From: Flavobacterium sp. UBA6203
GTDB taxonomy: Bacteria; Bacteroidota; Bacteroidia; Flavobacteriales; Flavobacteriaceae
Assembly: GCA_002421645.1 (NCBI GenBank)
Contig: DIST01000035.1
Coordinates: forward strand, 1 to 51,015
DNA length: 51,015 nucleotides
Reading direction: 5' to 3'
Numbering within the stretch: the first letter of the stretch is position 1; each line of letters starts with the position of its first letter. Positions 8,515 through 17,006 of this stretch are shown here, piece after piece. The notes beneath the pieces are model-generated. The model had not been told where the DNA came from, searched no databases, and saw only the letters and a list, made by a program, of their open reading frames with translations. A program made the position numbers and the translations under genes.

Positions 8515-9405
8515 TTAGTTTAGAAAAACTAAAGTTAACCAAAATAATAGACTTAAAGCAAAGGTACTTAAAGCTACCTTTTTAAGTTCTGGGTCGAAGT
8601 CTTCGTATTTATTTGCAATTTTAACCGTTTTTAAATGTTTCGCTAAAATTAAAAAAACAAGTAACATTTGAAAAAAAGATATATCTGTTATAATGGAAAA
8701 TATTAATATTGAAATAAATGGAGAAATAACTAAAAAGGAATGATACTTTTTAGCATTCTCCAATCCCATTTTAACAACCAACGTATTCTTTCCAGCAATT
8801 TTATCGTTTTCAATATCGCGCATGTTGTTTAAGTTCAATACAGCAACACTTAATAACCCGATGGATGTTGCGGGTAAGAATAATTTCCAATCGATAAAAT
8901 GAGTGAATAAAAAGTTAGAACCAATTACTGAAACCAACCCGAAGAAAATAAACACAAACAAATCGCCAAAACCGCTATATCCATAAGCACTTTTTCCAAC
9001 TGTATATTTGATAGCTGCTCCGATAGAACCGATTCCTAATAAAATAAATATTAAACTTAAGGCGAAATTTTCTTTTCCAAAAGCTACATAAATCAATAAA
9101 AGAGCAATAATGAAAGTCAATACTGCTGTAATGATAACTGCTTTTTTCATTTGCTCGGCTGTGATGACTCCAGCTGCTACTAGGCGTTTCTCTCCGATTC
9201 TGTTCGCATCAGTTCCTTTTACGCCGTCTCCGTAATCGTTGGCATAATTAGACAACACTTGTAATCCTAACGTGGTTAATAACGCCAAAACCACAATGCT
9301 CCAATCGGAATAGCCTTGGTAATAAGCGTAAGCGCTTCCCACAATAATTCCAGAAACGGAAAGTGGTAAGGTTCGTAATCGTGCGGCTTGTATCCAGTGT
9401 TTCAT
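8515..9405 (-). CDS. menA: 1,4-Dihydroxy-2-naphthoate polyprenyltransferase MenA
   Basis: A 296-residue polytopic UbiA-family prenyltransferase that attaches the polyprenyl tail to 1,4-dihydroxy-2-naphthoate, giving demethylmenaquinone in the inner membrane. The first Asp-rich motif NYANDYGDGVKGTD (about residues 53-66) and the second, NNMRDIENDKIAGK (about residues 193-206), bind Mg-diphosphate. Around eight hydrophobic helices fit the fold. Its position between menB and menC, with hydrolase and membrane-protein genes in between, supports the role. Confidence 0.93.
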   Translation of the reverse strand: MKHWIQAARLRTLPLSVSGIIVGSAYAYYQGYSDWSIVVLALLTTLGLQVLSNYANDYGDGVKGTDANRIGEKRLVAAGVITAEQMKKAVIITAVLTFIIALLLIYVAFGKENFALSLIFILLGIGSIGAAIKYTVGKSAYGYSGFGDLFVFIFFGLVSVIGSNFLFTHFIDWKLFLPATSIGLLSVAVLNLNNMRDIENDKIAGKNTLVVKMGLENAKKYHSFLVISPFISILIFSIITDISFFQMLLVFLILAKHLKTVKIANKYEDFDPELKKVALSTFALSLLFWLTLVFLN

Positions 9406-9454
9406 TATTTTATTTGTTTCAAGTTTCAGGTTTCAAGTTAAGATTTTGTTGAAA

Positions 9455-9844
9455 TCATTGCATAATTGCAACTAATATTAATAAACCAAAAGCTATTGAA
9501 AATGGTGAACAAATTCGCAAGTATAATGGTTTTAATGTTTCAGCAGCTTTTGTTGAAAATTTGTTATGTGTCTTCATTGGTGTAAGCATCAAAATTACTG
9601 CAGAAATGATTAAAAAGTAACCAAAAATGGTGAAATATTTCTCATATGCATTCGCTTCAGCAGAAATAACAAAACTTATTCCTAATACCAAACGAATAAT
9701 CAATTCTCCATAGTTTATCACCATTGTACTTCCAGCTTTACCTATGATGGCCCTAGCTTTCTCTGGATTAATAAACATCAAAAAACCTGAGTATATTAAA
9801 AATAACCCAAAACAAATGATGATACTTTTTGATAAAAAATCCAT
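9455..9844 (-). CDS. Four-helix membrane protein, unknown
   Basis: A 129-residue protein with four hydrophobic stretches (about residues 6-24, 44-62, 70-86 and 110-128), a topology like DoxX-type small membrane proteins, although I cannot see a convincing DoxX signature. It lies 49 bases upstream of menA on the same strand and may be co-transcribed with it. Function not recognised. Confidence 0.55.
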   Translation of the reverse strand: MDFLSKSIIICFGLFLIYSGFLMFINPEKARAIIGKAGSTMVINYGELIIRLVLGISFVISAEANAYEKYFTIFGYFLIISAVILMLTPMKTHNKFSTKAAETLKPLYLRICSPFSIAFGLLILVAIMQ

Positions 9845-9876
9845 TAATTATTTATTATTACGCTTCGTTATTTTTT

Positions 9877-9940
9877 TAGCTTCGCTCAAATGTAAGCCTA
9901 CTTTGTAGGAGATTCCTACTTCGGCGGAATGACAAAACTA
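9877..9940. repeat. REP-like palindromic element, copy 1
   Basis: This contains GCTTCGCTCAA, then the hairpin CCTAC-TTT-GTAGG and arms ATTCC...GGAAT ending in GGAATGACA. A second copy lies at 12704-12766 in the same orientation. The element is non-coding. Confidence 0.7.
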
Positions 9941-9989
9941 TGTCAATAATATCATACTCCCAACTTCTAACTTCCATCTCCCAACTCCT

Positions 9990-11492
9990 TTACATCCAAT
10001 TCTTTTCCCAAGTTTCCACTTGATACAACCAATAATTCACTAATTGTTTAATTTCGGTATAATTTCCTGTGGTAAAACTTACGGTTCCTCCCGCTGTTGA
10101 TAGGGTTACCGAACCAATATTCGTTGCTTTTTGCCAAAAGAATTGTTGGGTTGCGATGGCTTGAATTTTATAAGGTTCTATAATTGTGGTATCGATATCC
10201 CAAGCGCCATTTTGTTTGATGACGAAATCATTGGAAACAAAAAGCTTGTAATTTTTAAACGAAAACCAAAGCATCACTCCGGCAAAAACAGAAAAAATAG
10301 CTGTATAAATGAACCAATCGTTCCAGGCTACGAATTCCGTTTTGTGGTTTAGGAATAAGGTTACGACTATTGGAACTAATAAAAAGAAAAAGGTGTTGAC
10401 TGCTAATTTTCTCCAATTCGGCAAATACATCGTTCCTTTTTGAGGCAATTGCCCTAATAACAATTTTAGAATAGCATCGCGTTCGTTTTCAGTACAACCC
10501 GGGACTTCTATTTGGTCTTTTTCTTTTACTTTCTCTGCATCACTTGAGGCTTGATGTATACCAATCGTGGTAACATCCCACTTCTTTTGAAAGTAGTTTT
10601 GAGTAACTTTAATTTTCTGAACTTTATTTGGATTCAACAACGTATTTTTTGTTGAAAGTAATCCGTAAGATAAAATAATAGCTTGTTTGCTTTTTTGAAT
10701 GGTGAAATCGAAATATTTCAGAATCGTTCTAACCAAATTCACTAGTAAAATCAAGGTAATAAAGAAGCCTATTACAATAAAAATAGAAGTATAAATAGGT
10801 AAAGTATCCAAATAATGGGTTACTTGATCTTCATCAATTACTTCTGCATTTAGCTGTTGTAAATTTTCAACAATCGTGGTAAAAAACAGAAAAATCAAAG
10901 CAAAACTTTTGATGTAATTCGAAGTAAATCCGATCTTTATCAAACTAGGTAATCCTATTTTTATGAAAGAGGTTGGAGTGACTTCTTCTGAAATAATATT
11001 GCTGTTTTCAACTGTTTCTTGTTGCGAATGATGGATTAATCGTTCCTTCAAAATAGTGGCTAACTCATGTGAAATAGCGCTAATTGAAGCTTCTTTTTTA
11101 TCGCTTCCAGCCGTATCAATTTCTAATTTATGAACCCCAACCAAACGTTGAATCAAACTTTGATTGATGTTAACTTGCTGGATTTTATGTAACTGAATGG
11201 TAATTCTCGTCTTGTTTAAAACTCCTTTTTGAATGACAAATTCACCATTTTCTTCATCAATATGAAAAGTAAAAAATAAATATTGTAAGTACGAAATAAT
11301 CCCAATCAAAACCACTACTCCAGCAACACTTCCAAAGAAAACCAATTTATTAAGTGAATCAAACTTGACTAACCAAATCAACAACATCGGCCACAAAGCA
11401 CGAACGGTCTTCTGTAAGGAATGGGCAAACATGACCAAAATCCCCGGAAGCGATTGTCGTTGCGGTTGAGAAAAATCAACAGATTTATTCAT
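9990..11492 (-). CDS. YdbT-like membrane protein with bacterial PH domains
   Basis: A 500-residue membrane protein with several bPH_2 (DUF304) domains. Hydrophobic pairs at about residues 35-70, 200-255 and 360-405 each precede a PH-like segment such as VLNKTRITIQLHKIQQVNI, GLLSTKNTLLNPNKVQKIKV and IIEPYKIQAIATQQFFW. This three-unit layout is that of Bacillus YdbT. The YdbS/YdbT pair has been linked to tolerance of some membrane-active peptides; the role here is unproven. Its start overlaps the end of the YdbS-like gene by 8 bases, so the two are translationally coupled and probably form one complex. Confidence 0.8.
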   Translation of the reverse strand: MNKSVDFSQPQRQSLPGILVMFAHSLQKTVRALWPMLLIWLVKFDSLNKLVFFGSVAGVVVLIGIISYLQYLFFTFHIDEENGEFVIQKGVLNKTRITIQLHKIQQVNINQSLIQRLVGVHKLEIDTAGSDKKEASISAISHELATILKERLIHHSQQETVENSNIISEEVTPTSFIKIGLPSLIKIGFTSNYIKSFALIFLFFTTIVENLQQLNAEVIDEDQVTHYLDTLPIYTSIFIVIGFFITLILLVNLVRTILKYFDFTIQKSKQAIILSYGLLSTKNTLLNPNKVQKIKVTQNYFQKKWDVTTIGIHQASSDAEKVKEKDQIEVPGCTENERDAILKLLLGQLPQKGTMYLPNWRKLAVNTFFFLLVPIVVTLFLNHKTEFVAWNDWFIYTAIFSVFAGVMLWFSFKNYKLFVSNDFVIKQNGAWDIDTTIIEPYKIQAIATQQFFWQKATNIGSVTLSTAGGTVSFTTGNYTEIKQLVNYWLYQVETWEKNWM

Positions 11493-12063
11493 GTTCTTCA
11501 GTTAATGGAGTTTCTGTTGGTGCTACTTCAATTGGTTCGTCTTGCTTTGGCGGATTGATTTTTTGGGACACCAAGTTCTTAATCAACTGCGCATCTGCTA
11601 AAAGCAATCCTGGAATTTCTAAATCCGAACTACTACCTCCAGCGGTAAATAATTCGATTGAAGCTAATCCTAATTTTCTAGAGATAAATCCCTGATGCAA
11701 AGCAACATGCTGTACTCTATTAAAAGGAATAATTGTAGTCGTCTCCGAAATTAATCCCGATTTATAAATAGCATCGTGTTCTCTAAAAGCATATCCTTTT
11801 TTCTGGAAACTAAATTTCGTAAACACTACTAATCCTGCTAAAAACAATACTAGTCCAACTAAAATTGCCATCCAAATTGTATTGGAAAAAGCGTCTTGTT
11901 TGAAATAAAACAAAGCTGAAAATCCTCCGATAACCAAAATTAAAAGCAATGAAAAATTAAAAAGTAAAACGGTGATATACTTCGAATTTAAACCTTTCAA
12001 TTGCACTTCTTCGAATTTTGGAAGTTGGGTTATGTCGATAGGATTATTAGTGAATTCGTTCAT
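11485..12063 (-). CDS. YdbS-like membrane protein with one PH domain
   Basis: A 192-residue protein with two adjacent hydrophobic helices (about residues 33-52 and 62-82) followed by a single bPH_2 domain. That domain carries SGLISETTTIIPFNRVQHVALHQ and GLASIELFTAGGSSSDLEIPGL, hallmarks of the YdbS family. The tail is acidic (ending LTEEHE). It overlaps the downstream YdbT-like gene by 8 bases. Function is inferred only as a membrane-associated partner of that protein. Confidence 0.8.
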   Translation of the reverse strand: MNEFTNNPIDITQLPKFEEVQLKGLNSKYITVLLFNFSLLLILVIGGFSALFYFKQDAFSNTIWMAILVGLVLFLAGLVVFTKFSFQKKGYAFREHDAIYKSGLISETTTIIPFNRVQHVALHQGFISRKLGLASIELFTAGGSSSDLEIPGLLLADAQLIKNLVSQKINPPKQDEPIEVAPTETPLTEEHE

Positions 12064-12066
12064 AGT

Positions 12067-12651
12067 TTAAAATTTAAAGCCAACGCCTAAATTGATAAAA
12101 TGTGTATTGGTGTTATTTCCAGCAACATCATCGGAATTTACAGCGAAATATTTGTAGCTCCCTTCTATAAAAAGTAAGTTGGAAACATGGTATTTTAAGC
12201 CGGGATTAATAGTAAATCCATCAAAACTTAATTTTTTCTCCCGTACTGTGATAGCAGGATCCATCGGATCTAAAATACCTGTTACATACTTAAAATCATT
12301 TGAAAAGAAAGCATAACCCAATCCAATGAATGGTTTTAATTTTCCTTTAAAGGCATCTACTTCTATGCTTGCATTGGGATTCCAAATTAGGATATCGTTC
12401 TGTAAAAAATAATCTCTAGTTTGCAGATAATCAATATTCAAACCGCCAAAAACCGAAATCATTTGGTCTTGATACACTGCGTAATTAGCTGAAATTCCTG
12501 CAATACCATTAAAGCCGTCACTGATAATATTATCATTACGAAGATTGCCAACATAATGAACCCCTACTTGGAATTTAGTCGGTTTAGTATCCTCTTGGGC
12601 AAATAAAAAGCTGGCACAAATTAAAAATAAGGCTAAAAAATTATTTTTCAT
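12067..12651 (-). CDS. Outer membrane beta-barrel protein (small OmpA/OmpW-like barrel)
   Basis: A 194-residue exported protein with a signal peptide ending in CASFLFAQ, then alternating amphipathic strands typical of an eight-stranded barrel (for example FKPFIGLGYAFF-like stretches, GLKYHVSNLLFIEGSYKYF, and the C-terminal strand FINLGVGFKF ending in Phe). The start at 12651 is chosen because it begins the signal peptide; the frame continues 22 codons upstream but there runs into TTCAAG repeat sequence. It ends 3 bases before the YdbS-like gene on the same strand, so the three could form one transcript. Ligand or partner unknown. Confidence 0.75.
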   Translation of the reverse strand: MKNNFLALFLICASFLFAQEDTKPTKFQVGVHYVGNLRNDNIISDGFNGIAGISANYAVYQDQMISVFGGLNIDYLQTRDYFLQNDILIWNPNASIEVDAFKGKLKPFIGLGYAFFSNDFKYVTGILDPMDPAITVREKKLSFDGFTINPGLKYHVSNLLFIEGSYKYFAVNSDDVAGNNTNTHFINLGVGFKF

Positions 12652-12669
12652 TATGTAATAATTATAATA

Positions 12670-12703
12670 TTTAAGTTCAAGTTCAAATTCAAGGGCAAAT
12701 ACT
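12670..12703. repeat. TTCAAG hexamer array
   Basis: A short degenerate array (AAGTTCAAGTTCAAATTCAAGGGCAA) of the hexamer found in all the large intergenic repeats. It directly precedes the REP-like element at 12704. Confidence 0.7.
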
Positions 12704-12766
12704 TTTGCTTCGCTCAAGGGTTAGCCTACTTCGTAGGAGATTCCTAGCAAGCTCGGAATGACAGTC
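12704..12766. repeat. REP-like palindromic element, copy 2
   Basis: The second copy of the element at 9877-9940: GCTTCGCTCAA, hairpin CCTAC-TTC-GTAGG, then ATTCC...GGAATGACA. The middle differs between copies but the palindromic arms are kept. Confidence 0.7.
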
Positions 12767-12812
12767 ACCCATCACCTTTTACCCATCACCCATCACCTTT
12801 CATCCATCACCT
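12766..12812. repeat. Heptamer-type array (CATCACC)
   Basis: About six variable copies of seven-base words (CCATCAC, CCTTTTA, CCCATCA and similar) abut the stop codon of menB. It is a degenerate relative, in period but not in word, of the microsatellites at 1619-1792. Confidence 0.65.
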
Positions 12813-12814
12813 AA

Positions 12815-13654
12815 TTAAGGCAAATATTTCTTCTCAAAGTTCGGTTTACGTTTTTCTAAGAACGCATCTCTTCCTTCTTTAGCCTCGTCTGTCATGTAGG
12901 CTAAACGAGTAGCTTCACCAGCAAAAACTTGTTGGCCTACCATTCCATCATCGGTTAAATTCATAGCGAATTTTAGCATCTTAATAGAGGTTGGTGATTT
13001 GGCTAGAATCTCTTGTGCCCATTCATAAGCTGTATCTTCTAACTCAGCATGAGGAATTACAGCATTTACCATTCCCATTTCAAAAGCCTCTTGAGCCGAG
13101 TAATTTCTACCTAAGAAGAAAATCTCTCTCGCTTTCTTTTGTCCCACCATTTTTGCTAAGTAAGCCGAACCATAGCCACCATCGAAACTCGTTACATCAG
13201 CATCAGTTTGTTTGAAAATCGCGTGTTCTTTACTCGCCAAGGTTAAATCACAAACAACGTGAAGCGAGTGTCCGCCACCAACAGCCCATCCCGGAACTAC
13301 ACAAATCACGGCTTTAGGCATGAAACGAATCATACGTTGTACTTCTAAAATGTTTAATCTGTGGTAACCGTCTTCTCCTACGTAACCTTGATGTCCGCGT
13401 GCTTTTTGGTCGCCACCACTACAAAAACTCCAAATCCCATCTTTAGAACTTGGTCCCTCAGCAGACAACAATACAACTCCGATAGAAGTATCTTCCTGTG
13501 CATCGTAAAAAGCTTCGATTAATTCTTTTGTTGTTTTAGGACGAAATGCATTTCTTACATCTGGACGGTTGAAAGCAATTCTCGCAACACCATTGCATTT
13601 TTTATAAGTGATATCTTCAAATTCTCTAACGGTTTTCCAATTGATTGTATTCAT
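12815..13654 (-). CDS. menB: 1,4-Dihydroxy-2-naphthoyl-CoA synthase MenB
   Basis: A 279-residue crotonase-fold enzyme that cyclises o-succinylbenzoyl-CoA to 1,4-dihydroxy-2-naphthoyl-CoA. The oxyanion-hole and bicarbonate/side-chain region SFCSGGDQKARGHQGYVG, the segment VPGWAVGGGHSLHVVCDLTLAS (with GGG) and the tail ending RKPNFEKKYLP are diagnostic of MenB rather than a general enoyl-CoA hydratase. Length is normal. It is the first men gene of the minus-strand group (menB, menA, menC). No strong -7 box is visible directly upstream. Confidence 0.95.
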   Translation of the reverse strand: MNTINWKTVREFEDITYKKCNGVARIAFNRPDVRNAFRPKTTKELIEAFYDAQEDTSIGVVLLSAEGPSSKDGIWSFCSGGDQKARGHQGYVGEDGYHRLNILEVQRMIRFMPKAVICVVPGWAVGGGHSLHVVCDLTLASKEHAIFKQTDADVTSFDGGYGSAYLAKMVGQKKAREIFFLGRNYSAQEAFEMGMVNAVIPHAELEDTAYEWAQEILAKSPTSIKMLKFAMNLTDDGMVGQQVFAGEATRLAYMTDEAKEGRDAFLEKRKPNFEKKYLP

Positions 13655-13676
13655 ATTATTAAATTTATTTTATTTT

Positions 13677-13714
13677 TCAAGTACAAGGGCAAGTTCAAGT
13701 TCAAATTCAAATTA
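13677..13714. repeat. TTCAAG hexamer array, left of the IVP-family gene
   Basis: An array of TTCAAG/GGCAAG/TTCAAA words, in direct orientation on the plus strand, immediately downstream of the four-helix-bundle gene. The same words occur inverted on the other side of that gene (14132-14213). Confidence 0.75.
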
Positions 13715-13734
13715 AAAGTATTGTGTTTAAAAGA

Positions 13735-14103
13735 CTATTTCAATTTGTTTAACATCATTTTTGATGTAATGGCAATTAATTCCTCCACTTCTGTCAGAAG
13801 CCAATTTCTTTCTTTTTCTTCCCCTTCTTTAATATAATTTAATACCCGAAGAGAATTTCTGGATTCTTTCAACTCTTTTACTACTAGAGACAATTTAAAA
13901 ACATAATCCTTATCTGTAATAGTTCCTTGAGATTCTCCATAATTCAAGGAAGCACTTCCAGAAGAACGAATTAATTGGTTTTTGTAATATTCTAATTCAT
14001 ATGCTTTTGCTAATTTTCTAACAAAGAAAATCGATTCACCAGCAAATCTTACTAATCTTTCATCTAAATTAAATATTCTTTCCGTTGGTTCGTTTAATTC
14101 CAT
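13735..14103 (-). CDS. Four-helix bundle protein (23S rRNA intervening-sequence protein family)
   Basis: A 122-residue all-helical protein of the TIGR02436-type family (IVP, related to Avd). Recognisable features are the FNLDERLVRFA start, YELEYYKNQLIRSSGSASLNYGE in helix 2, KDYVFKLSLVVKELKESRNSLR in helix 3 and a short C-terminal helix ending KMMLNKLK. The molecular role of stand-alone members is not established; some lie in rRNA intervening sequences and Avd serves diversity-generating retroelements. Neither a 23S gene nor a reverse transcriptase is visible here. The gene is bracketed by inverted hexamer arrays, which suggests it arrived with the repeats. Confidence 0.85.
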   Translation of the reverse strand: MELNEPTERIFNLDERLVRFAGESIFFVRKLAKAYELEYYKNQLIRSSGSASLNYGESQGTITDKDYVFKLSLVVKELKESRNSLRVLNYIKEGEEKERNWLLTEVEELIAITSKMMLNKLK

Positions 14104-14131
14104 TAATATATTATTAAACCTTTAAAGATTA

Positions 14132-14213
14132 AACTTGATTTTTGATTTTGATTTTGAACTTGTCCTTGAGTTTGCCTTTGAACTTGTCCTTGATCTTGAT
14201 TTTTGTATTTGTT
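14132..14213. repeat. Inverted TTCAAG (CTTGAA) hexamer array, right of the IVP-family gene
   Basis: Words CTTGAT, TTTGAT, CTTGTC, CTTGAG and CTTGAA repeat every six bases. On the minus strand they read TTCAAG/GACAAG/TTCAAA, the reverse orientation of the array at 13677-13714. Confidence 0.75.
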
Positions 14214-14268
14214 TTGGTAAAAATAATTCATTTTTTGCATTATATTGCAAGTTCAAATCAATAAGCAT

Positions 14269-15387
14269 ATGAAAAAATTATATATTGGATTACTAGTAAG
14301 CGCATCCTTTTTTACAGCTTCGGCTCAAAACTATGAATTTCAGAAAGTTAATGATGTAGAATGTTTGCCTGTCATCTCTCAAGATATCACGGGAACGTGT
14401 TGGAGTTTCTCTACTTCGTCGTTTTTAGAATCGGAAATTATTCGTTTAACAGGAAAGAAAATCGACCTTTCTGAAATGTATCAAGCGAGAACTACGTATC
14501 CGTTAAAAGCAGAAAATTATGTTCTACGCCAAGGGAAGGCTAATTTTAGTGAAGGTGCTTTGGCGCACGATGTAATCAACAGCGTAGCAAAATACGGATT
14601 GGTTCCCAATAGCATTTATGATGGATTAAGTGACGATGCCAACAAACACAATCACGCGGAAATGGTTGCGGTTTTAGAAGCGATGTTGAAAACGTATGTT
14701 GAGAATCCTGCTAAAAAATTATCTCCGAATTGGAAACCAGCAATTAGTGCCGTTTTAGATATTTATTTGGGAAGTATTCCAACTAAATTTGAATACGAAG
14801 GTAAAAATTATACGCCGAAATCATTTGCTGAATTTGCTAAAATCAACCCAGAAAATTATGTGACTTTGACTTCATTTACGCATGAAGCGAATTACAAATC
14901 GTTCATTTTGAATATTCCGGATAATTTTTCAAACGGAAGCATGTATAATTTACCGTTAGATGAATTTATTGCTAATATTGACAACGCTTTGGCTAATGGT
15001 TACTCGCTTTCTTTAGATTGTGATGTTTCAGAACCAACGTTTTCAGGAAAATATGGTATTGCTTTTATTCCAGAAAAAGAAGAAGATACTAAAACGGGTT
15101 TGGCTGAAATTGTTGTTGAAAAGAAAATCACACCTGAATTCCGTCAACAAGAATTTGAAAATCTTACGACAACTGACGACCATTTAATGCACATTGTGGG
15201 TAAAGTAAAAGACCAAAAAGGAAATGTCTATTACAAAGTAAAAAACTCTTGGGGAAGCGACGAAAAGAGAGTGGCAAATGGCGGTTATGTGTATATGAGT
15301 GTTCCTTACATGAAATTAAAAGCGATTTCTGTTATGGTACACAAAGATGGAATTTCAAAAGAAACTAAAAAGAAATTAGGGTTGTAA
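14269..15387 (+). CDS. Exported papain-like C1 cysteine peptidase (bleomycin hydrolase/PepC type)
   Basis: A 372-residue exported cysteine peptidase with a signal peptide MKKLYIGLLVSASFFTASAQ. The active site is intact: oxyanion Gln38 and Cys44 in QDITGTCWSF, His308 in DHLMHIVG, and Asn326 in VKNSWG. The size and the long insertion between Cys and His fit the aminopeptidase C/bleomycin hydrolase branch. The start at 14269 is chosen over an upstream ATG at 14245 because it begins the signal peptide. The PH-domain gene starts 1 base after its stop codon, and the serine hydrolase follows with overlap, suggesting an operon. Confidence 0.85.
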   Translation: MKKLYIGLLVSASFFTASAQNYEFQKVNDVECLPVISQDITGTCWSFSTSSFLESEIIRLTGKKIDLSEMYQARTTYPLKAENYVLRQGKANFSEGALAHDVINSVAKYGLVPNSIYDGLSDDANKHNHAEMVAVLEAMLKTYVENPAKKLSPNWKPAISAVLDIYLGSIPTKFEYEGKNYTPKSFAEFAKINPENYVTLTSFTHEANYKSFILNIPDNFSNGSMYNLPLDEFIANIDNALANGYSLSLDCDVSEPTFSGKYGIAFIPEKEEDTKTGLAEIVVEKKITPEFRQQEFENLTTTDDHLMHIVGKVKDQKGNVYYKVKNSWGSDEKRVANGGYVYMSVPYMKLKAISVMVHKDGISKETKKKLGL

Positions 15388-15388
15388 T

Positions 15389-15835
15389 ATGATTTTCAAA
15401 TCGGCAGTTAGTAAATTGAATCAATATATTTATGTTGGAGTAATATTATTTTTATTACTCTTAACAGTTCCTGCTCTTTTTGACGATTCTTACGAACCTT
15501 TTGTTGTACTATTTTCTATACATTTTTTAGTGATTTCATTCCTAATTTGGACCTATAAAACCACTTTTTACAAGATTGAAAACACGAATTTACATTGGAA
15601 ATCGGGTCCTTTTAAAGGTAAAATTGATGTAACTAAAATCAATAAAATTGAATATCACAAAGGAATTGTAGTGCCAACTATTTGGAAACCAGCATTGAGT
15701 CATATTGGATTAATTATTACCTATAACAAATATGATGATATTTACATTTCTCCTGAAAAACAACAAGAATTTATTGCTACATTGCAACGCCTAAATCCAA
15801 ATATTACGTTTAAGAATACGCCTTATGTTGAATAA
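15389..15835 (+). CDS. Membrane protein with PH-like domain (DUF1200/bPH_6)
   Basis: A 148-residue protein with two hydrophobic helices (about residues 13-30 and 36-55), followed by a bPH_6-type domain. That domain shows KGKIDVTKINKIEYHKG, GLIITYNKYDDIYISPEKQQEFI and LQRLNPNI, signatures of the YyaB/DUF1200 family. Its biochemical role is unknown. It starts 1 base after the peptidase stop codon and overlaps the next gene by 11 bases, so translation of the three genes is probably coupled. Confidence 0.75.
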   Translation: MIFKSAVSKLNQYIYVGVILFLLLLTVPALFDDSYEPFVVLFSIHFLVISFLIWTYKTTFYKIENTNLHWKSGPFKGKIDVTKINKIEYHKGIVVPTIWKPALSHIGLIITYNKYDDIYISPEKQQEFIATLQRLNPNITFKNTPYVE

Positions 15836-17006
15836 AATAGTACTTGTAAGTCTAAGTTTACTACTTTTTAATTGCCAAAATAAACCCGATGAAAATAAAG
15901 AATCTACCTTAAAAGACAAAGAAGGTAATGTTTCTGAATATGCCGTAAACTTTACTCCTTTGACCACCATTTACAAAAAAAGAATGGGAAATGAAATGGA
16001 GGCCTTTTACGATAAAAAATTCAATGCAAAAGATTTCAGCGGTTCGTTTTTGGTAGCTAAAAATGGAGAAATCTTATATGAAAATTACAGTGGCTATGCC
16101 TACAAAGAAAAAGGCGATTCTATAAAACAAGATACTCCTTTACACATCGCGTCTGTTAGTAAAGTGATTACAGCGGTTACCGTTTTGAAATTAGTAGACC
16201 AAAAGAAACTTAAATTAGACGATCCTGTAAAATCGATATTACCTGAATTTCCTTACGAAGAAACTACCGTTAGAATGTTATTAAGTCACCGAAGTGGTTT
16301 GAGAAATTATGCTTATTTCACAGATGATAAAGGCGTTTGGGATAAAAAGAAAACACTAACCAATCAAGATGTATTAACGTTGTTAGCTACCAAAAATATT
16401 GGATTAGAATCAAAGCCAGGAACGCGTTTTGGCTATTGCAATACGAATTATGCTTTATTGGCTTTAATCATCGAAAAAGTGACGAATAAAACGTATCCAA
16501 AAGTGCTTCAAGAAATGATTTTTGATCCTTTAAACATGAAAAACACGTTCGTTTTTGATGATTTAAACAAGAAAGACGAAGTGAGTCAATCCTATAAAAA
16601 TAATTATTTACGTTTAGCTTTCGAATTTTTAGACCAAGTGTATGGCGATAAAAACATTTATTCTACTCCACGTGATTTACTTAAATTTGATTTGGCCTTA
16701 TATTCTGATAAATTCTTGAGTGCTAAAATGAAAGCCGAAATGTACAAAGGCTACAGCTACGAAAGAAAAGGAACTAAAAACTACGGTTTGGGCATTCGAA
16801 TGTTAGAATTTGAAACGGGTCAACAATACTTCTTTCACAACGGTTGGTGGCATGGGAACACTTCTTCTATGGTTACCCTTCATAAAGATTCGGTGACTAT
16901 TATTGCTTTATCCAACAAGTTTACTCGTAAAACGTATCAAACAAAACGTTTAGCACCAAAATTTGGCGATTATCCCTTTAAATTTAATGCAGAAGAAGGC
17001 GAATAA
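15825..17006 (+). CDS. Lipoprotein serine hydrolase (beta-lactamase/class C fold)
   Basis: A 393-residue lipoprotein (lipobox LLFNC at about residues 14-18) with a beta-lactamase-family hydrolase domain. The catalytic motifs are present: Ser110-x-x-Lys113 in ASVSKV, Tyr204-x-Asn206 in GYCNTN, and an H-N-G motif in place of KTG near residue 338 (FFHNGWWHG). Such proteins are usually D-aminopeptidases, esterases or cell-wall DD-peptidases, and substrate cannot be told from sequence. It overlaps the previous gene by 11 bases. Its stop codon directly abuts that of the convergent dioxygenase gene, leaving no room for a separate terminator. Confidence 0.85.
   Translation: MLNKIVLVSLSLLLFNCQNKPDENKESTLKDKEGNVSEYAVNFTPLTTIYKKRMGNEMEAFYDKKFNAKDFSGSFLVAKNGEILYENYSGYAYKEKGDSIKQDTPLHIASVSKVITAVTVLKLVDQKKLKLDDPVKSILPEFPYEETTVRMLLSHRSGLRNYAYFTDDKGVWDKKKTLTNQDVLTLLATKNIGLESKPGTRFGYCNTNYALLALIIEKVTNKTYPKVLQEMIFDPLNMKNTFVFDDLNKKDEVSQSYKNNYLRLAFEFLDQVYGDKNIYSTPRDLLKFDLALYSDKFLSAKMKAEMYKGYSYERKGTKNYGLGIRMLEFETGQQYFFHNGWWHGNTSSMVTLHKDSVTIIALSNKFTRKTYQTKRLAPKFGDYPFKFNAEEGE

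Noticed and set aside
13735..14103. Diversity-generating retroelement Avd gene
   Set aside because: The protein is of the four-helix family but there is no reverse transcriptase, template repeat or variable repeat nearby.
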